Assembly: GCA_900313015.1 (NCBI GenBank)
Contig: OMPR01000017.1
Location: forward strand, 155,512-219,511
Length of the DNA stretch: 64,000 nt
Direction of reading: 5' to 3'
Origin: Rhodobacteraceae bacterium EL53
Lineage (GTDB): Bacteria > Pseudomonadota > Alphaproteobacteria > Rhodobacterales > Rhodobacteraceae
Shown here: positions 47,111-56,066 of the stretch, in pieces
Layout: each line of letters begins with the position of its first letter
Numbering within the stretch: position 1 is the first letter of the stretch
Notes under the pieces: generated by a model
Told to the model about the DNA's origin: nothing
The model's database searches: none
What the model saw: the letters and a program-made list of their open reading frames with translations, nothing else
Made by a program: the position numbers and the translations under genes

Positions 47111-47968
47111 TTAGTTTGTGCATGGGATCGGAATTTCCATCACTTCAGCCCCGCGGCGCTGGCGAATTGTGCAAACCTTTTTCTTGGCTTCCACGGGAGC
47201 CGCCTCAATTTCGCCGAGGCCTAGAAGGGAGCGCTGGTCAACTTCGATCGCTGAAGCAATTGTATCATCTTCAGCTCCAACCAATGCAAGGGACAACCGC
47301 CCCGATGTTTGAGCTTGAGCAAGGGCGGCCACCTGTTCGGGCAGCGCCGACACAGTCACTGTTCTGGCGATTGTCGCACGTGTCAGATCGCCACCGGATA
47401 TCTGGTCGACTGCAATGAGGTTGATGTTGGCCTGGATCAAGCGGGTTACATCACCACGTGCACCTTCGACTGCATCTCGGATGCTGCCGGTCCAATAGAC
47501 ATCAACACGGTCTCCGGGGCGCAAAAATCCAGACACGCCTGATGCAACGTCCACGCGGATTGCAAATGCACGCATGCCGCGCTCCAACTGAGAGGTCAGC
47601 CCGGCATCTTCACCGGGTTTCGTGACTTTCTGCACTAGGATCGCTTCGTCTTTTTCTATCGCACGTAGAACGAAAGGATTGTCCAATGGATCGACAGGAA
47701 ACAAAGCGTTTACTTCGCTAAAAGAACCCTCTGGAATAGCAGATTTTGGCCAATTGACGGCCCGGACACTGTCCTTGTCTAATCGCTGTCCATATCGAAG
47801 GGGTTTAGTCGCAACAAACACGACTTGGGTCGGAACTGCGGGAACTCGCGCCTGTCGTTCACGTGCTAATTCATTTTGATAAGCGGAGATATAGTTGCGA
47901 GCCATCATGACAGCGCCACCTGCTAGGGCGATACCCAGAATCAAAACCAGTCCAAAAACCGAACGCAT
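47111..47968 (-). CDS. cpaB: Tad pilus assembly protein CpaB/RcpC
   Basis: 285 residues: an N-terminal hydrophobic anchor (VFGLVLILGIALAGGAVMMARNY), a SAF domain (about 50-125: PTQVVFVATKPLRYGQRLDKDSVRAVNWP) and a C-terminal RcpC-type domain (RVDVYWTGSIRDAVEGARGDVTRLIQANINLIAVDQISGGDL). It is periplasmic and accompanies the secretin. A 193-bp gap separates it from cpaC on the same strand. Confidence 0.9.
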   Translation of the reverse strand: MRSVFGLVLILGIALAGGAVMMARNYISAYQNELARERQARVPAVPTQVVFVATKPLRYGQRLDKDSVRAVNWPKSAIPEGSFSEVNALFPVDPLDNPFVLRAIEKDEAILVQKVTKPGEDAGLTSQLERGMRAFAIRVDVASGVSGFLRPGDRVDVYWTGSIRDAVEGARGDVTRLIQANINLIAVDQISGGDLTRATIARTVTVSALPEQVAALAQAQTSGRLSLALVGAEDDTIASAIEVDQRSLLGLGEIEAAPVEAKKKVCTIRQRRGAEVMEIPIPCTN

Positions 47969-48115
47969 ATCTGCACCTCGTCATATTACTATTGCCTGCG
48001 TCAGCGCAGGATACCGGGCAAGGGCCCTTCATGTAGTACTGAGTATCTGTTGATTGTGACCAAATCAGGGAAGATCAATGCCTATTGGGCGGCATATCTC
48101 TACAATTTCTTAGGC

Positions 48116-48346
48116 TTACCCGTCGGTCGAGACGTCTGTATTGACCATCTTGGTGGAAAACTCACCGGTCAGACTGTCGACACTGTTTTCCATAGACAGG
48201 TAGGTGGCAGTCCCCAGGCCGAGAGTGACGGCTGTTAGAACAACCCAGTCCACTGTGACGGCGCCATTCTGGTCTTCGACGATTTTTTTAATTGGTTTCC
48301 ACACGTCGATACCCCAGCTGATGATTGCAGAAAGTTTGGGCCGCAT
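48116..48346 (-). CDS. Flp-type pilin-like protein (second copy)
   Basis: 76 residues with the Flp-like hydrophobic core NGAVTVDWVVLTAVTLGLGTATYLSM. The basic N-terminal leader (PIKKIVEDQNG) and the G-A cleavage position fit prepilin peptidase substrates, but the usual Glu-Tyr pair is Asp-Trp. It lacks the short glycine-rich tail of the first copy and has an acidic tail. It lies between the first copy and cpaB. Confidence 0.72.
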   Translation of the reverse strand: MRPKLSAIISWGIDVWKPIKKIVEDQNGAVTVDWVVLTAVTLGLGTATYLSMENSVDSLTGEFSTKMVNTDVSTDG

Positions 48347-48400
48347 CGCTGCGCGATGCGGCCCAAGCGGTAATCTTACGACTATCAGGTCGTTCGGCTA

Positions 48401-48628
48401 TTAGCTGCCGCTGGAGCTGGTACCACCGGTCAGAGCGCCTTCGCTACCCAATGTAACTGTGGTGCCGGACATTGCAGTGTCTACGTTATCGGCCAGGCCG
48501 GATGCACCATCCGAGATGCCTTGGTATGCAACGCCACCCAGAGCAACAACGGCTGCGGTCAGTACAACCCAATCAACAGTTACAGCGCCGTCTTCGTCAT
48601 TGCGGAAGTTTTTGATAAAGTTCATCAT
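48401..48628 (-). CDS. Flp-type pilin-like protein (first copy)
   Basis: 75 residues. The leader MMNFIKNFRNDEDG is followed by the hydrophobic helix AVTVDWVVLTAAVVALGGVAYQGI, consistent with processing after glycine by CpaA; the tail is small-residue rich (GTTVTLGSEGALTGGTSSSGS). The pair Glu-Tyr normally at positions 5-6 of mature Flp is Asp-Trp. ATG 48628 follows GGAGGGACATACC. As first gene of the leftward Tad series it is probably the main structural pilin, which remains to be proved. Confidence 0.78.
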   Translation of the reverse strand: MMNFIKNFRNDEDGAVTVDWVVLTAAVVALGGVAYQGISDGASGLADNVDTAMSGTTVTLGSEGALTGGTSSSGS

Positions 48629-48989
48629 GGTATGTCCCTCCAAAGGATCACTAGATTTTGTTTCGTTGTCTTAACCGCTTCGTCCGTGTGGCCCTGTCTC
48701 TCTCTCAGTAGGACCGTGTCCGTCGTGGTATGCATTACTTTTGCCTGTTCCCCGTGGCAGGAATTGGGCCAAAAATGGAATTAGATTGCCTAATTTTAAC
48801 TTTTCCCAAAGAATTTCTCTAACGTGTTGAAAAATATGGGGATAAATTTGAAATTTTTTGTAGACACCTGCCATAAGCGATGCAAATCGGTGTCAATTGG
48901 GGCGAAACTGCCCTATTTGGCCGGGTTTTTCTGGTTTTGAGGGACAAAATTCGAGAAAAACACGTCAAAGCAGATAGAGAGGCGAGCAG
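48629..48989. other. Intergenic promoter region of the Tad series and lytic transglycosylase
   Basis: 361 bp without an ORF, between divergent genes. It is AT-rich in the middle (about 48780-48870). On the minus strand a TTGGGA-N18-TCTAAT arrangement (about 48781-48810) could be the promoter of the pilin gene, weak as judged by eye. On the plus side GAGAGGCGAG precedes the transglycosylase start. I see no RNA gene. Confidence 0.5.
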
Positions 48990-49835
48990 ATGGTCCTCCG
49001 GATATTGATAATAAGTGGTGGAATCGCGCTTTTGGCGTTGTCACAGCCGACTCGTGCAGAAGCGCAGTCAGCTTTTCCTGAAGTAAAATCGAAGCGGATC
49101 AAGGTGACGCGGTCAGGGTTACCCAAAGGGGGGCTTGTTCAGATCTCGCCTGAGGAGCACGCAGCTGCACCTTTTGCTGGGCGCAATTCGCCAGCTTTGG
49201 CTGATACTCCTAAACCAAGTGGCAAGTCGCCTGTAAAAGCTAAGCCGGCGCTTGGGCGGTTCTCATGGTTCTGGGAAAAGATTTCACCTGATATGACCAA
49301 GTCCCGGCCGGGACGCCTGCAAGATGCCATGCGCACGCTTACGGCGTCTGGTCAGGTGTCCGCGCCGCGGTTGCAAGCCTTGCAGGAGATTGCGCAGGCG
49401 CGTGGGGTTCCGATTCTGCGATCTACGATTGGCACTAATGTTTCGCCTGCTTTGGTGTTGGCTGTGATTGCCGTGGAGTCGGGTGGTCGTGCGGACGCGG
49501 TCAGTGGGGCAGGGGCACAGGGATTGATGCAACTGATGCCAGCAACGGCGTCCCGGTTCGGGGTCACCGACAGTTTGGTCGCTGAAGATAATATCGCAGG
49601 CGGGGTCAAATACCTCGATTGGTTGATGGGCGAATTCAAAAACGATCCGATATTGGCCTTAGCAGGATATAACGCCGGAGAGGGGTCTGTGCGCACTCAT
49701 AAGGGTGTTCCCCCCTTCGCAGAGACCCGCGATTACGTGCCAAAAGTGCTGGCAGCGTTTCAGGTCGCGCGAGGGCTCTGCAAGACGCCACCTGAGCTGA
49801 TCACAGATGGCTGTGTCTTCGCCACTATGAACTAA
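48990..49835 (+). CDS. Lytic transglycosylase, SLT-domain family
   Basis: 281 residues. Signal peptide (MVLRILIISGGIALLALSQPTRAEA), a variable linker and an SLT (lysozyme-like) domain from about 150: LAVIAVESGGRADAVSGAGAQGLMQLMPATASRFGV with the catalytic glutamate, NIAGGVKYLDWL and ALAGYNAGEGSVRTHKG motifs. It cleaves peptidoglycan in the periplasm. Its divergence from the Tad genes raises the chance that it opens the wall for the pilus, but that is inference. A two-way terminator separates it from scoB. Confidence 0.88.
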   Translation: MVLRILIISGGIALLALSQPTRAEAQSAFPEVKSKRIKVTRSGLPKGGLVQISPEEHAAAPFAGRNSPALADTPKPSGKSPVKAKPALGRFSWFWEKISPDMTKSRPGRLQDAMRTLTASGQVSAPRLQALQEIAQARGVPILRSTIGTNVSPALVLAVIAVESGGRADAVSGAGAQGLMQLMPATASRFGVTDSLVAEDNIAGGVKYLDWLMGEFKNDPILALAGYNAGEGSVRTHKGVPPFAETRDYVPKVLAAFQVARGLCKTPPELITDGCVFATMN

Positions 49836-49840
49836 ACAAA

Positions 49841-49870
49841 AAAGGCGCCCCAATCTAGGGCGCCTTTTCT
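49841..49870. terminator. Bidirectional terminator
   Basis: AAAGGCGCCC with GGGCGCCTTT, a 10-bp stem with a 7-nt loop; the flanks are A-rich before and T-rich after, so it can work for the transglycosylase and for the convergent scoB. Confidence 0.85.
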
Positions 49871-49888
49871 TTGAGTGTGTGGGCAGAG

Positions 49889-50512
49889 TTAGACGAGAGT
49901 CGCCTGCGTTGCCGCGCGCAGTTCTTCTTCGGTCACGCCTTCAGCGCACTCAACGATCTTCAAGCCGCCCTCGACGACATCAAGCACGCCAAGGTTCGTG
50001 ATGATGCGATCTACAACTGATTTCCCGGTCAGGGGGAGTGTGCATTCCTTGAGCACCTTGGAGTCGCCATGCTTGTTAGTGTGATCCATTACAACCACCA
50101 CGCGACCAACACCTGCGACCAGATCCATCGCACCGCCCATGCCTTTGACCAGTTTGCCCGGAATCATCCAGTTTGCCAGATCGCCGTTTTCAGCAACTTC
50201 CATTGCGCCCAGAATGGCCATGGCGATTTTACCGCCTCGGATCATTGCAAAAGACTGTGCACTGTCGAAATACGCAGTCTGAGGCAGCTCTGTGATGGTT
50301 TGTTTGCCTGCGTTGATCAGGTCTGCGTCTTCTTCACCCTCAACAGGGAAGGGGCCCATGCCCAGCATGCCGTTTTCGGACTGCAGGGTCACTTCGACTC
50401 CTTCAGGGATGTAGTTGGACACCAGCGTCGGAATACCGATACCGAGGTTCACATACCAACCGTCTTGCAGTTCTTGCGCCGCACGTGCGGCCATTTGATT
50501 ACGATCCCACAT
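49889..50512 (-). CDS. scoB: 3-oxoacid CoA-transferase subunit B
   Basis: 207 residues of the CoA-transferase family I, with the catalytic glutamate in [11 protein letters not shown], and the [16 protein letters not shown] segment. With ScoA it moves CoA between succinyl-CoA (or another acyl-CoA) and acetoacetate in ketone-body or polyhydroxybutyrate use. Overlapping transcription with scoA is likely: 11 bases separate them. The exact acyl donor cannot be read from sequence. Confidence 0.9.
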   Translation of the reverse strand: MWDRNQMAARAAQELQDGWYVNLGIGIPTLVSNYIPEGVEVTLQSENGMLGMGPFPVEGEEDADLINAGKQTITELPQTAYFDSAQSFAMIRGGKIAMAILGAMEVAENGDLANWMIPGKLVKGMGGAMDLVAGVGRVVVVMDHTNKHGDSKVLKECTLPLTGKSVVDRIITNLGVLDVVEGGLKIVECAEGVTEEELRAATQATLV

Positions 50513-50523
50513 GTTCGCTCTCC

Positions 50524-51222
50524 TTATGCCGCTGGCCGAGTGGTGCGCTGTTCAATGCGCTTTTCGTGATCGCCCTGGATGATCCGGTGCACATAGATGC
50601 CCGGCAGGTGGATCGAATCCGGGTCCAAAGAGCCCGTTGGCACGATCTCTTCAACTTCGACGATGCACATCTTGCCACAGGTCGCAGCAGGGGCGTTGAA
50701 GTTGCGGGCGGTTTTGCGGAACACAAGGTTGCCAGTTTCGTCGGCTTTCCATGCTTTCACGATGGCGAGGTCAGCAAAAATGCCCTCTTCCATGATGTAG
50801 GTGTCACCATTGAAGTCTTTGTGCTCTTTGCCATCGGCAATCACTGTGCCCACACCGGTTTTGGTGTAAAAGCCTGGAATGCCTGCCCCACCGGCGCGCA
50901 TACGCTCAGCCAGAGTACCTTGTGGGTTAAATTCCAACTCGAGCTCGCCGGACAGATACTGACGCATGAATTCTGCGTTTTCGCCGACATACGAGCTTAT
51001 CATTTTCTTGACCTGTTTGGTCTGCAACAGGATGCCGATACCGAAATCGTCCACACCCGCGTTGTTTGAGGCAAAGGTCAGATCCTTAGTGCCTGCGTCT
51101 TTGATGGCGTCCAGCAGCAATTCGGGGATGCCGCATAGGCCAAAGCCACCCGCCGCGATAAACATGCCATCGTGCAGCAGTCCATCGAGCGCCTCAGCGG
51201 CGTTTGCATAGATTTTTTTCAT
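50524..51222 (-). CDS. scoA: 3-oxoacid CoA-transferase subunit A
   Basis: 232 residues: the CoA-binding motif [32 protein letters not shown], and [29 protein letters not shown], all diagnostic of family I alpha subunits. ATG 51222 follows GGGAGAG; the open frame to 51273 is an extension without homology. Precedes scoB in the same unit. Confidence 0.92.
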   Translation of the reverse strand: MKKIYANAAEALDGLLHDGMFIAAGGFGLCGIPELLLDAIKDAGTKDLTFASNNAGVDDFGIGILLQTKQVKKMISSYVGENAEFMRQYLSGELELEFNPQGTLAERMRAGGAGIPGFYTKTGVGTVIADGKEHKDFNGDTYIMEEGIFADLAIVKAWKADETGNLVFRKTARNFNAPAATCGKMCIVEVEEIVPTGSLDPDSIHLPGIYVHRIIQGDHEKRIEQRTTRPAA

Positions 51223-51321
51223 GGAAAACTCTCCCAATACCTTGGTGATGGGGCGGTTGTGCCGCTGCGTCACAGCGAAGTCAACAATCGGAGAGGGGGG
51301 CGGGTATTTCTACCTAATGAT

Positions 51322-51350
51322 CTGGCCCGGTGTTTCAAACACCGGGCCAG
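51322..51350. terminator. Perfect 29-bp palindrome after topA
   Basis: CTGGCCCGGTGTTT and its exact reverse complement around a single C, six bases after the leftward topA stop. GC-rich and without a T-run on either side, so if it terminates topA it does so without the usual U-tract. It also lies 100 bases before scoA. Confidence 0.5.
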
Positions 51351-51356
51351 ACGGCA

Positions 51357-54080
51357 TTATTCGCTGTCAGCAGCCTTGGCCGCTGGTTTTTTTGCTGCCG
51401 GTTTTTTGGCCGTTGTTTTCTTTGCGGCTGGCTTCTTCGCCAGAGCTTTTTTCGTAGCGGGTTTTTTTTTGGGCGCGGCTTTTTTCTTTGCGGCGGGTTT
51501 TTTAGCGGCTTTCTCAGCAATCCAACCCACGGCCAGTTCCATGGTCACATCTGCGGGTTCGGTGCCCTTGGGAATAGTTGCGTTGACCTTTTCCCATTTC
51601 ACATAGGGGCCATACCGTCCTTCCATGACGTTGACCGGACCGCCGCTTTCAGGATGTTCGCCCAACTCTTTCAGAGGTTTGGCCGCGGTACCACCCCGTC
51701 CACGCGGGTTGGCGCGTTTTTCGGCCAACAGTTCGACTGCGCGGTTCATACCAATTTCAAAGACGTCATTGGGGTCTTTGAGGTTGGCATAAACCGGTTT
51801 CGCCTCTTCAGGAGCCTGATGCATGATGTAGGGGCCAAAACGACCAAAGTTGGATTTGATCTCGCCGCCTTCGGGATGCACGCCAATTTCACGGGGCAGG
51901 CTCAGCAGCGTCAGGGCTTTGGTCAGGTCCATATCTTCGGCTGACCATCCGCGCGGTAGGCTGGCGCGTGGGGGTTTCTTGTTCTCTTCGGTGACCTCCC
52001 CACGCTGAACATAGGGGCCAAAGCGACCCTTTTTCAGGCTGATCTCGTCGCCGTTGTCTTCGCCAAGAACCTGATCGCCGCTGTCGTCCGCATCACCGTT
52101 AAGCGGTCGGGTATAGCGACACTCGGGATAGTTCCCGCACCCAACAAATCCGCCAGTCCGCGAGGTTTTCAAGTGCAACTGGCCGCTGCCGCATTTCGGG
52201 CAGATGCGTGGATCGCTGCCGTCTTCGCGCGGCGGATAGAGCTGTGGTGCGAGTGCTTCGTCAAGTTTGTCCAGCACTTCGGAGATCCGAAGCTCGGATG
52301 TTTCGGCAATGGCGGCCGAGAAATCGCGCCAGAACTTGTTTAACAGCTCTTTGTAATCCCCTTCGCCTGCGCTGACATGGTCAAGCTGACTTTCGAGGTC
52401 GGCCGTGAAATCATATCCCACATACTGACGGAAGAAGTTCAGCAGGAAAATCGTAACGATCCGACCTTTTTCCTCGGGGATCAGGCGGTTCTTGTCCTTG
52501 CGGACGTATTCACGATCCTGAATCGTGGTGACGATACTGGCATAGGTCGACGGACGCCCAATACCCAACTCTTCCATCCGCTTGACCAGAGTCGCCTCTG
52601 TATACCGCGGTGGGGGCTGGGTGTGATGCTGCAAGGCGAGAACGGATTCGTTACCGGACAGAACCGCCTCTTTGGCGACCTTCGCGCCCTCTGTGACCTG
52701 TGCTTCGCCTGTTGCCTTGGTGAATTGGTCGGACAGAGAGGTCTTGGCGAATTTGGCGGGTTCGCCCTGCATGATCTGTGGCAGACGCTTGTCATCTTCG
52801 TCCGCGACATCATCGCGGCCTTCTTCGTAGACGCGCATGAAGCCGTCAAACAGAACAACCTGACCTGTGGCACGCAGGGCGACCTGACGGTCCTCGCTGC
52901 CGATATCAACGGTGGTGCGTTCCAGACGCGCCGCAGCCATCTGGCAGGCGAGGGTCCGTTTCCAGATCAGATCATACAGTTTGCGTTGGTCGGCTTCGGT
53001 GACTTTTAGCTGTGAAGCGTCCAGCGTCATATCCGTAGGGCGGATACATTCGTGCGCTTCCTGCGCGTTCTTTGCTTTGTTTTTATAAACGCGCGGGCTG
53101 TCTGGCACGTAATCGGCACCATAGCGGTCTTTGATCGCATCACGGGCGGCGGTCACGGCCTCGGGGGCCATGTCGATGCCGTCTGTCCGCATGTAGGTGA
53201 TGTAACCGGCCTCATACAGCCGCTGTGCGGCGCTCATGGTTTGGCGCGCACCCATGCCGAACTTGCGGCTGGCCTCTTGCTGAAGGGTCGAGGTCATGAA
53301 GGGGGCCGAGGGATTGCGGTTGGCTGGTTTGGCTTCGACGGACTGGACAGACAGGGCGCGGCTGGTGATGGCTTGAACGGCTAATTCCGCCTGTGTCACG
53401 TTTGACAGATCGTGTTTGTCCAGCTTGTTGCCAGCCAGAATCGTCAGGCGGGCTTCGAATTCTTGACCGCGGGGCGTTTCAAACAGGGCTTTGACAGACC
53501 AGTATTCGCGCGGATTGAAGGCTTCGATGTCCATTTCGCGTTCTACGATCAAACGCAGGCACACCGATTGTACCCGGCCAGCGGATTTCGCACCAGGCAG
53601 CTTGCGCCACAAAACCGGTGACAGGTTGAAGCCCACAAGGTAGTCCAGCGCGCGGCGGGCCAGATAGGCCTCGACCAGCGGCATGTCGACCTGACGCGGG
53701 TTTTGCATGGCTTCGGTGACGGCAGCCTTGGTGATCGCATTGAACACCACTCGGCTGACCGGTGTGTCCTTTTTGATCGAGCGGCGCTTGGTGAGCGCCT
53801 CTTGCAGGTGCCAGCTGATGGCTTCGCCTTCGCGATCGGGGTCAGTCGCGAGGATCAGTTCGTTATCGTCTTTCAACGCATCTGCGATGGCTTTGACATG
53901 TTTGCGGCTGTCGGTCCCGACTTCCCATTTCATGTCAAAATCATGCTCGGTATCGACGGATCCGTCCTTGGGTGGCAGGTCACGAACATGACCATACGAT
54001 GCCAATACCGTGTAATTGGAACCGAGATACTTATTGATCGTCTTGGCCTTGGCAGGGGATTCTACAACAACTACGGGCAT
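51357..54080 (-). CDS. topA: DNA topoisomerase I
   Basis: 907-residue type IA topoisomerase that relaxes negative supercoils. TOPRIM motif at the N-terminus (PVVVVESPAKAKTINKYLG) with DPDREGEAISWHL, the catalytic tyrosine Y296 in YMRTD, zinc-ribbon region CPKCGSGQLHLKTSRTGGFVGCGNYPEC, then further topo C-terminal repeats and a lysine/alanine-rich tail (about 855-905, AAKK/PAAKK repeats) that resembles basic DNA-binding tails. The length with this tail is usual for alphaproteobacteria. Confidence 0.97.
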   Translation of the reverse strand: MPVVVVESPAKAKTINKYLGSNYTVLASYGHVRDLPPKDGSVDTEHDFDMKWEVGTDSRKHVKAIADALKDDNELILATDPDREGEAISWHLQEALTKRRSIKKDTPVSRVVFNAITKAAVTEAMQNPRQVDMPLVEAYLARRALDYLVGFNLSPVLWRKLPGAKSAGRVQSVCLRLIVEREMDIEAFNPREYWSVKALFETPRGQEFEARLTILAGNKLDKHDLSNVTQAELAVQAITSRALSVQSVEAKPANRNPSAPFMTSTLQQEASRKFGMGARQTMSAAQRLYEAGYITYMRTDGIDMAPEAVTAARDAIKDRYGADYVPDSPRVYKNKAKNAQEAHECIRPTDMTLDASQLKVTEADQRKLYDLIWKRTLACQMAAARLERTTVDIGSEDRQVALRATGQVVLFDGFMRVYEEGRDDVADEDDKRLPQIMQGEPAKFAKTSLSDQFTKATGEAQVTEGAKVAKEAVLSGNESVLALQHHTQPPPRYTEATLVKRMEELGIGRPSTYASIVTTIQDREYVRKDKNRLIPEEKGRIVTIFLLNFFRQYVGYDFTADLESQLDHVSAGEGDYKELLNKFWRDFSAAIAETSELRISEVLDKLDEALAPQLYPPREDGSDPRICPKCGSGQLHLKTSRTGGFVGCGNYPECRYTRPLNGDADDSGDQVLGEDNGDEISLKKGRFGPYVQRGEVTEENKKPPRASLPRGWSAEDMDLTKALTLLSLPREIGVHPEGGEIKSNFGRFGPYIMHQAPEEAKPVYANLKDPNDVFEIGMNRAVELLAEKRANPRGRGGTAAKPLKELGEHPESGGPVNVMEGRYGPYVKWEKVNATIPKGTEPADVTMELAVGWIAEKAAKKPAAKKKAAPKKKPATKKALAKKPAAKKTTAKKPAAKKPAAKAADSE

Positions 54081-54216
54081 TTAAGGGAAAACCTCATTCA
54101 ACGGACACGGCGCGTTCTATGGCCGGGCAAGATGTGGGGTGCAAGGCCTGATTGTCAATCCGTGTGATTTGGGCGCAGTTTGAGGGTGGTATTGTTGCAC
54201 TAAAATGAGGGACGAC

Positions 54217-54654
54217 ATGCGAAAATTGATGGTGGCGCTGGCGCTGTGTTTGGCTGGGCAAGGAGCCTTGGCATGGGAAGAGCCTGCGCGGGGAACGGCA
54301 ACACGTGCCGCGTTGATGGATGCCATTCGGCCGCATTTGGAGTGGACACTTGGCGCGCCGATTGAATTTGTGGTGCATGATTTGCGGGTGCAGGGACCGG
54401 TTGCCTTTGCCGCCGTGACCCCGCAGCGACCGGGCGGGGGGCAAATCGATTTGCGCCAAACACCGGGGGTGCTGCGCGGGGATGTTGAGTTGGAATATAT
54501 CGATAACACTGGGGTGCAGGCGCTGTATCGGAAATCTGGCAATACTTGGGTTGCGTTGCATTGGGGGATTGGGGCGACGGATGTTTGGTATTCGGATCCG
54601 AATCTGTGTGCCAGCTGGCGATCTGTTCTCCCGGACGTGTGCCAAGGGATGTAA
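54217..54654 (+). CDS. Secreted small protein, function unknown
   Basis: About 145 residues with a signal peptide (MRKLMVALALCLAGQGALA, cut before WEEP). The mature part has IEFVVHDLRVQGPVAFAAVTPQRPGGGQIDL and ends with a pair of cysteines (LCASW and DVCQGM). I recognise no family. ATG 54217 follows GAGGGACGAC and gives the clean signal; ATG 54205 is an alternative. It is convergent with dprA by six bases and divergent from topA. Confidence 0.7.
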   Translation: MRKLMVALALCLAGQGALAWEEPARGTATRAALMDAIRPHLEWTLGAPIEFVVHDLRVQGPVAFAAVTPQRPGGGQIDLRQTPGVLRGDVELEYIDNTGVQALYRKSGNTWVALHWGIGATDVWYSDPNLCASWRSVLPDVCQGM

Positions 54655-54659
54655 CGGGG

Positions 54660-55811
54660 TCAATCTGAACGGGAGAGCAACCCGCCCGATTGGCGGTTGA
54701 TCTTGCCATCAAGTTCCAGATCCATCAGCGCCGATCCGACTTCACCTGCCGAAGACGATAGATCCCGGATCAGTTGATCTTCGGCCACGGGCGATGGGCC
54801 CAAACGATTCAGGATCTGGAGGTGCAGCTTAGCGGTTTCCCGCAGGGTGCGTTTGGGGGGCGGTGCTGGGGTTGTTTCCATCAGATCGTGCAGCGTTTGC
54901 TCGGGTTGCTCTTGTTCCTGCGGGGGCAGCGCAGCAATGATATCGTCGGCATTGCGCACCAGCGTAGCCCCGTCGTGGATCAACATATTACAGCCAGACG
55001 CACGGGCATCAAAGGGGTGGCCGGGCACAGCCAGAACCTCGCGGCCCTGATCAAGCGCATCGCGGGCGGTGATCAGGCTACCGGATTTGGCGGCGGCTTC
55101 GACAACGACCACGCCTAGGGCAAGGCCCGAAATGATGCGGTTGCGGCGGGGAAAGTGGCGCGCCTGCGGGGGCAGGCCCATGGGTTGTTCCGAGATGCGC
55201 ACACCTTGGCGTGCGATATCTTGGGCAAGGCCTGTATTTTCAGTTGGATAGATGACGTCAACGCCACCGGCCATCACGGCAATCGTGCCGGTTGGAAGGG
55301 CCGCGATATGGGCTGCGGTGTCAATTCCGCGCGCTAAACCTGAGGCCACGACATAACTTTGTGCGCCTAAATCATGGGCCAAAGCCCGTGCCATACGGGT
55401 GCCGAGCGAGGAACAATTGCGCGCACCGACCATTGCAATTGTAGGGCGGTTTAGGATGGTTAGGTCCCCGATTGCCCACAGTACTGGAGGTGCATCAGAC
55501 AGGGTCGCCAGTTGTTTGGGATAGTGCGCATCCCCCAGGCACAAAAGCTGCGCTTTGGCAGCTTTTGCGGCCTTGAGTTCTGCGTCAACGACACCGGTAG
55601 GGCATATTTCATACCCATTTACACCAGCGTCACGTGCCACTTTGGGCAACGCGGCAAGCGCGTTCTGCGCTGTACCATGCTCTGCCAGGAGACGCCGGAA
55701 CGTGGCCGGACCGACCCTGCGAGAGCGCAACAGACGAAGCCACGAAAACCGATCATCTTCCGTGGTGGGTGGGAGTGGGGGGTGATTGGAAGAAAGTTTA
55801 TCCTCGGTCAT
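54660..55811 (-). CDS. dprA: DNA-processing protein DprA
   Basis: About 383 residues. The Rossmann-fold domain (about 105-290, AMVGARNCSSLGTRMARALAHDLGAQSYVVASGLARGIDTAAHIAALPTGTIAVMAGGVDVIYPTENTGLAQDI) with FPRRNRIISGLALGVVVVEAAAKSGSLITARDALDQGREVLAVPGHPFDARASGCNMLIHDGATLV is diagnostic; a helical N-terminal region and a C-terminal winged-helix (DLSSSAGEVGSALMDLELDGKINRQSGGLLSR) complete it. DprA loads RecA on incoming single-stranded DNA during natural transformation. ATG 55811 follows GGAGCAACGG. Confidence 0.94.
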   Translation of the reverse strand: MTEDKLSSNHPPLPPTTEDDRFSWLRLLRSRRVGPATFRRLLAEHGTAQNALAALPKVARDAGVNGYEICPTGVVDAELKAAKAAKAQLLCLGDAHYPKQLATLSDAPPVLWAIGDLTILNRPTIAMVGARNCSSLGTRMARALAHDLGAQSYVVASGLARGIDTAAHIAALPTGTIAVMAGGVDVIYPTENTGLAQDIARQGVRISEQPMGLPPQARHFPRRNRIISGLALGVVVVEAAAKSGSLITARDALDQGREVLAVPGHPFDARASGCNMLIHDGATLVRNADDIIAALPPQEQEQPEQTLHDLMETTPAPPPKRTLRETAKLHLQILNRLGPSPVAEDQLIRDLSSSAGEVGSALMDLELDGKINRQSGGLLSRSD

Positions 55812-55961
55812 CCGTTGCTCCGCCTGCTTGCAAGTTAGGTTTAGCGGTACGGAGGTTAACACAGCGTGAATCGCTACAAATTAGATGCAGATTTTTTCAA
55901 AATGGTTTGGGTCAGGGTTAAGACACAACAAAACAAGGGATTTGAGGGGGGTGCCATTTGT

Positions 55962-55999
55962 ACACCCGCCATGCACCGGGCGTGCACCCCCATGCACCG
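55962..55999. repeat. Helically phased T(A/G)CACC repeats upstream of dprA
   Basis: The hexamer TACACC at 55962 and TGCACC at 55973, 55984 and 55994 recur at 11, 11 and 10 bp, that is, once per DNA turn. The array lies 150-190 bp upstream of the dprA start, in the gap after tldD. Phasing is a direct observation; any protein binding is inference. Confidence 0.6.
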
Positions 56000-56009
56000 G
56001 GGGGAATCA

Positions 56010-56040
56010 CCGGCCGACCTCATTAAGAGGTCGCCCGGTG
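56010..56040. repeat. Hairpin with internal mismatch downstream of tldD
   Basis: ACCGG (56010-56014) pairs with CCGGT (56036-56040), then, after a C-C mismatch, CGACCTC pairs with GAGGTCG around ATTAA. It is 27 bases after the leftward tldD stop and next to the phased repeats. No T-run. Confidence 0.55.
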
Positions 56041-56066
56041 TAGAGACGAAATATTAAGCCTGAAAT

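Noticed and set aside
51357-51520. AAGAAG-type repeat DNA that could look like a microsatellite
   Set aside because: It encodes the lysine/alanine tail of topoisomerase I in frame.
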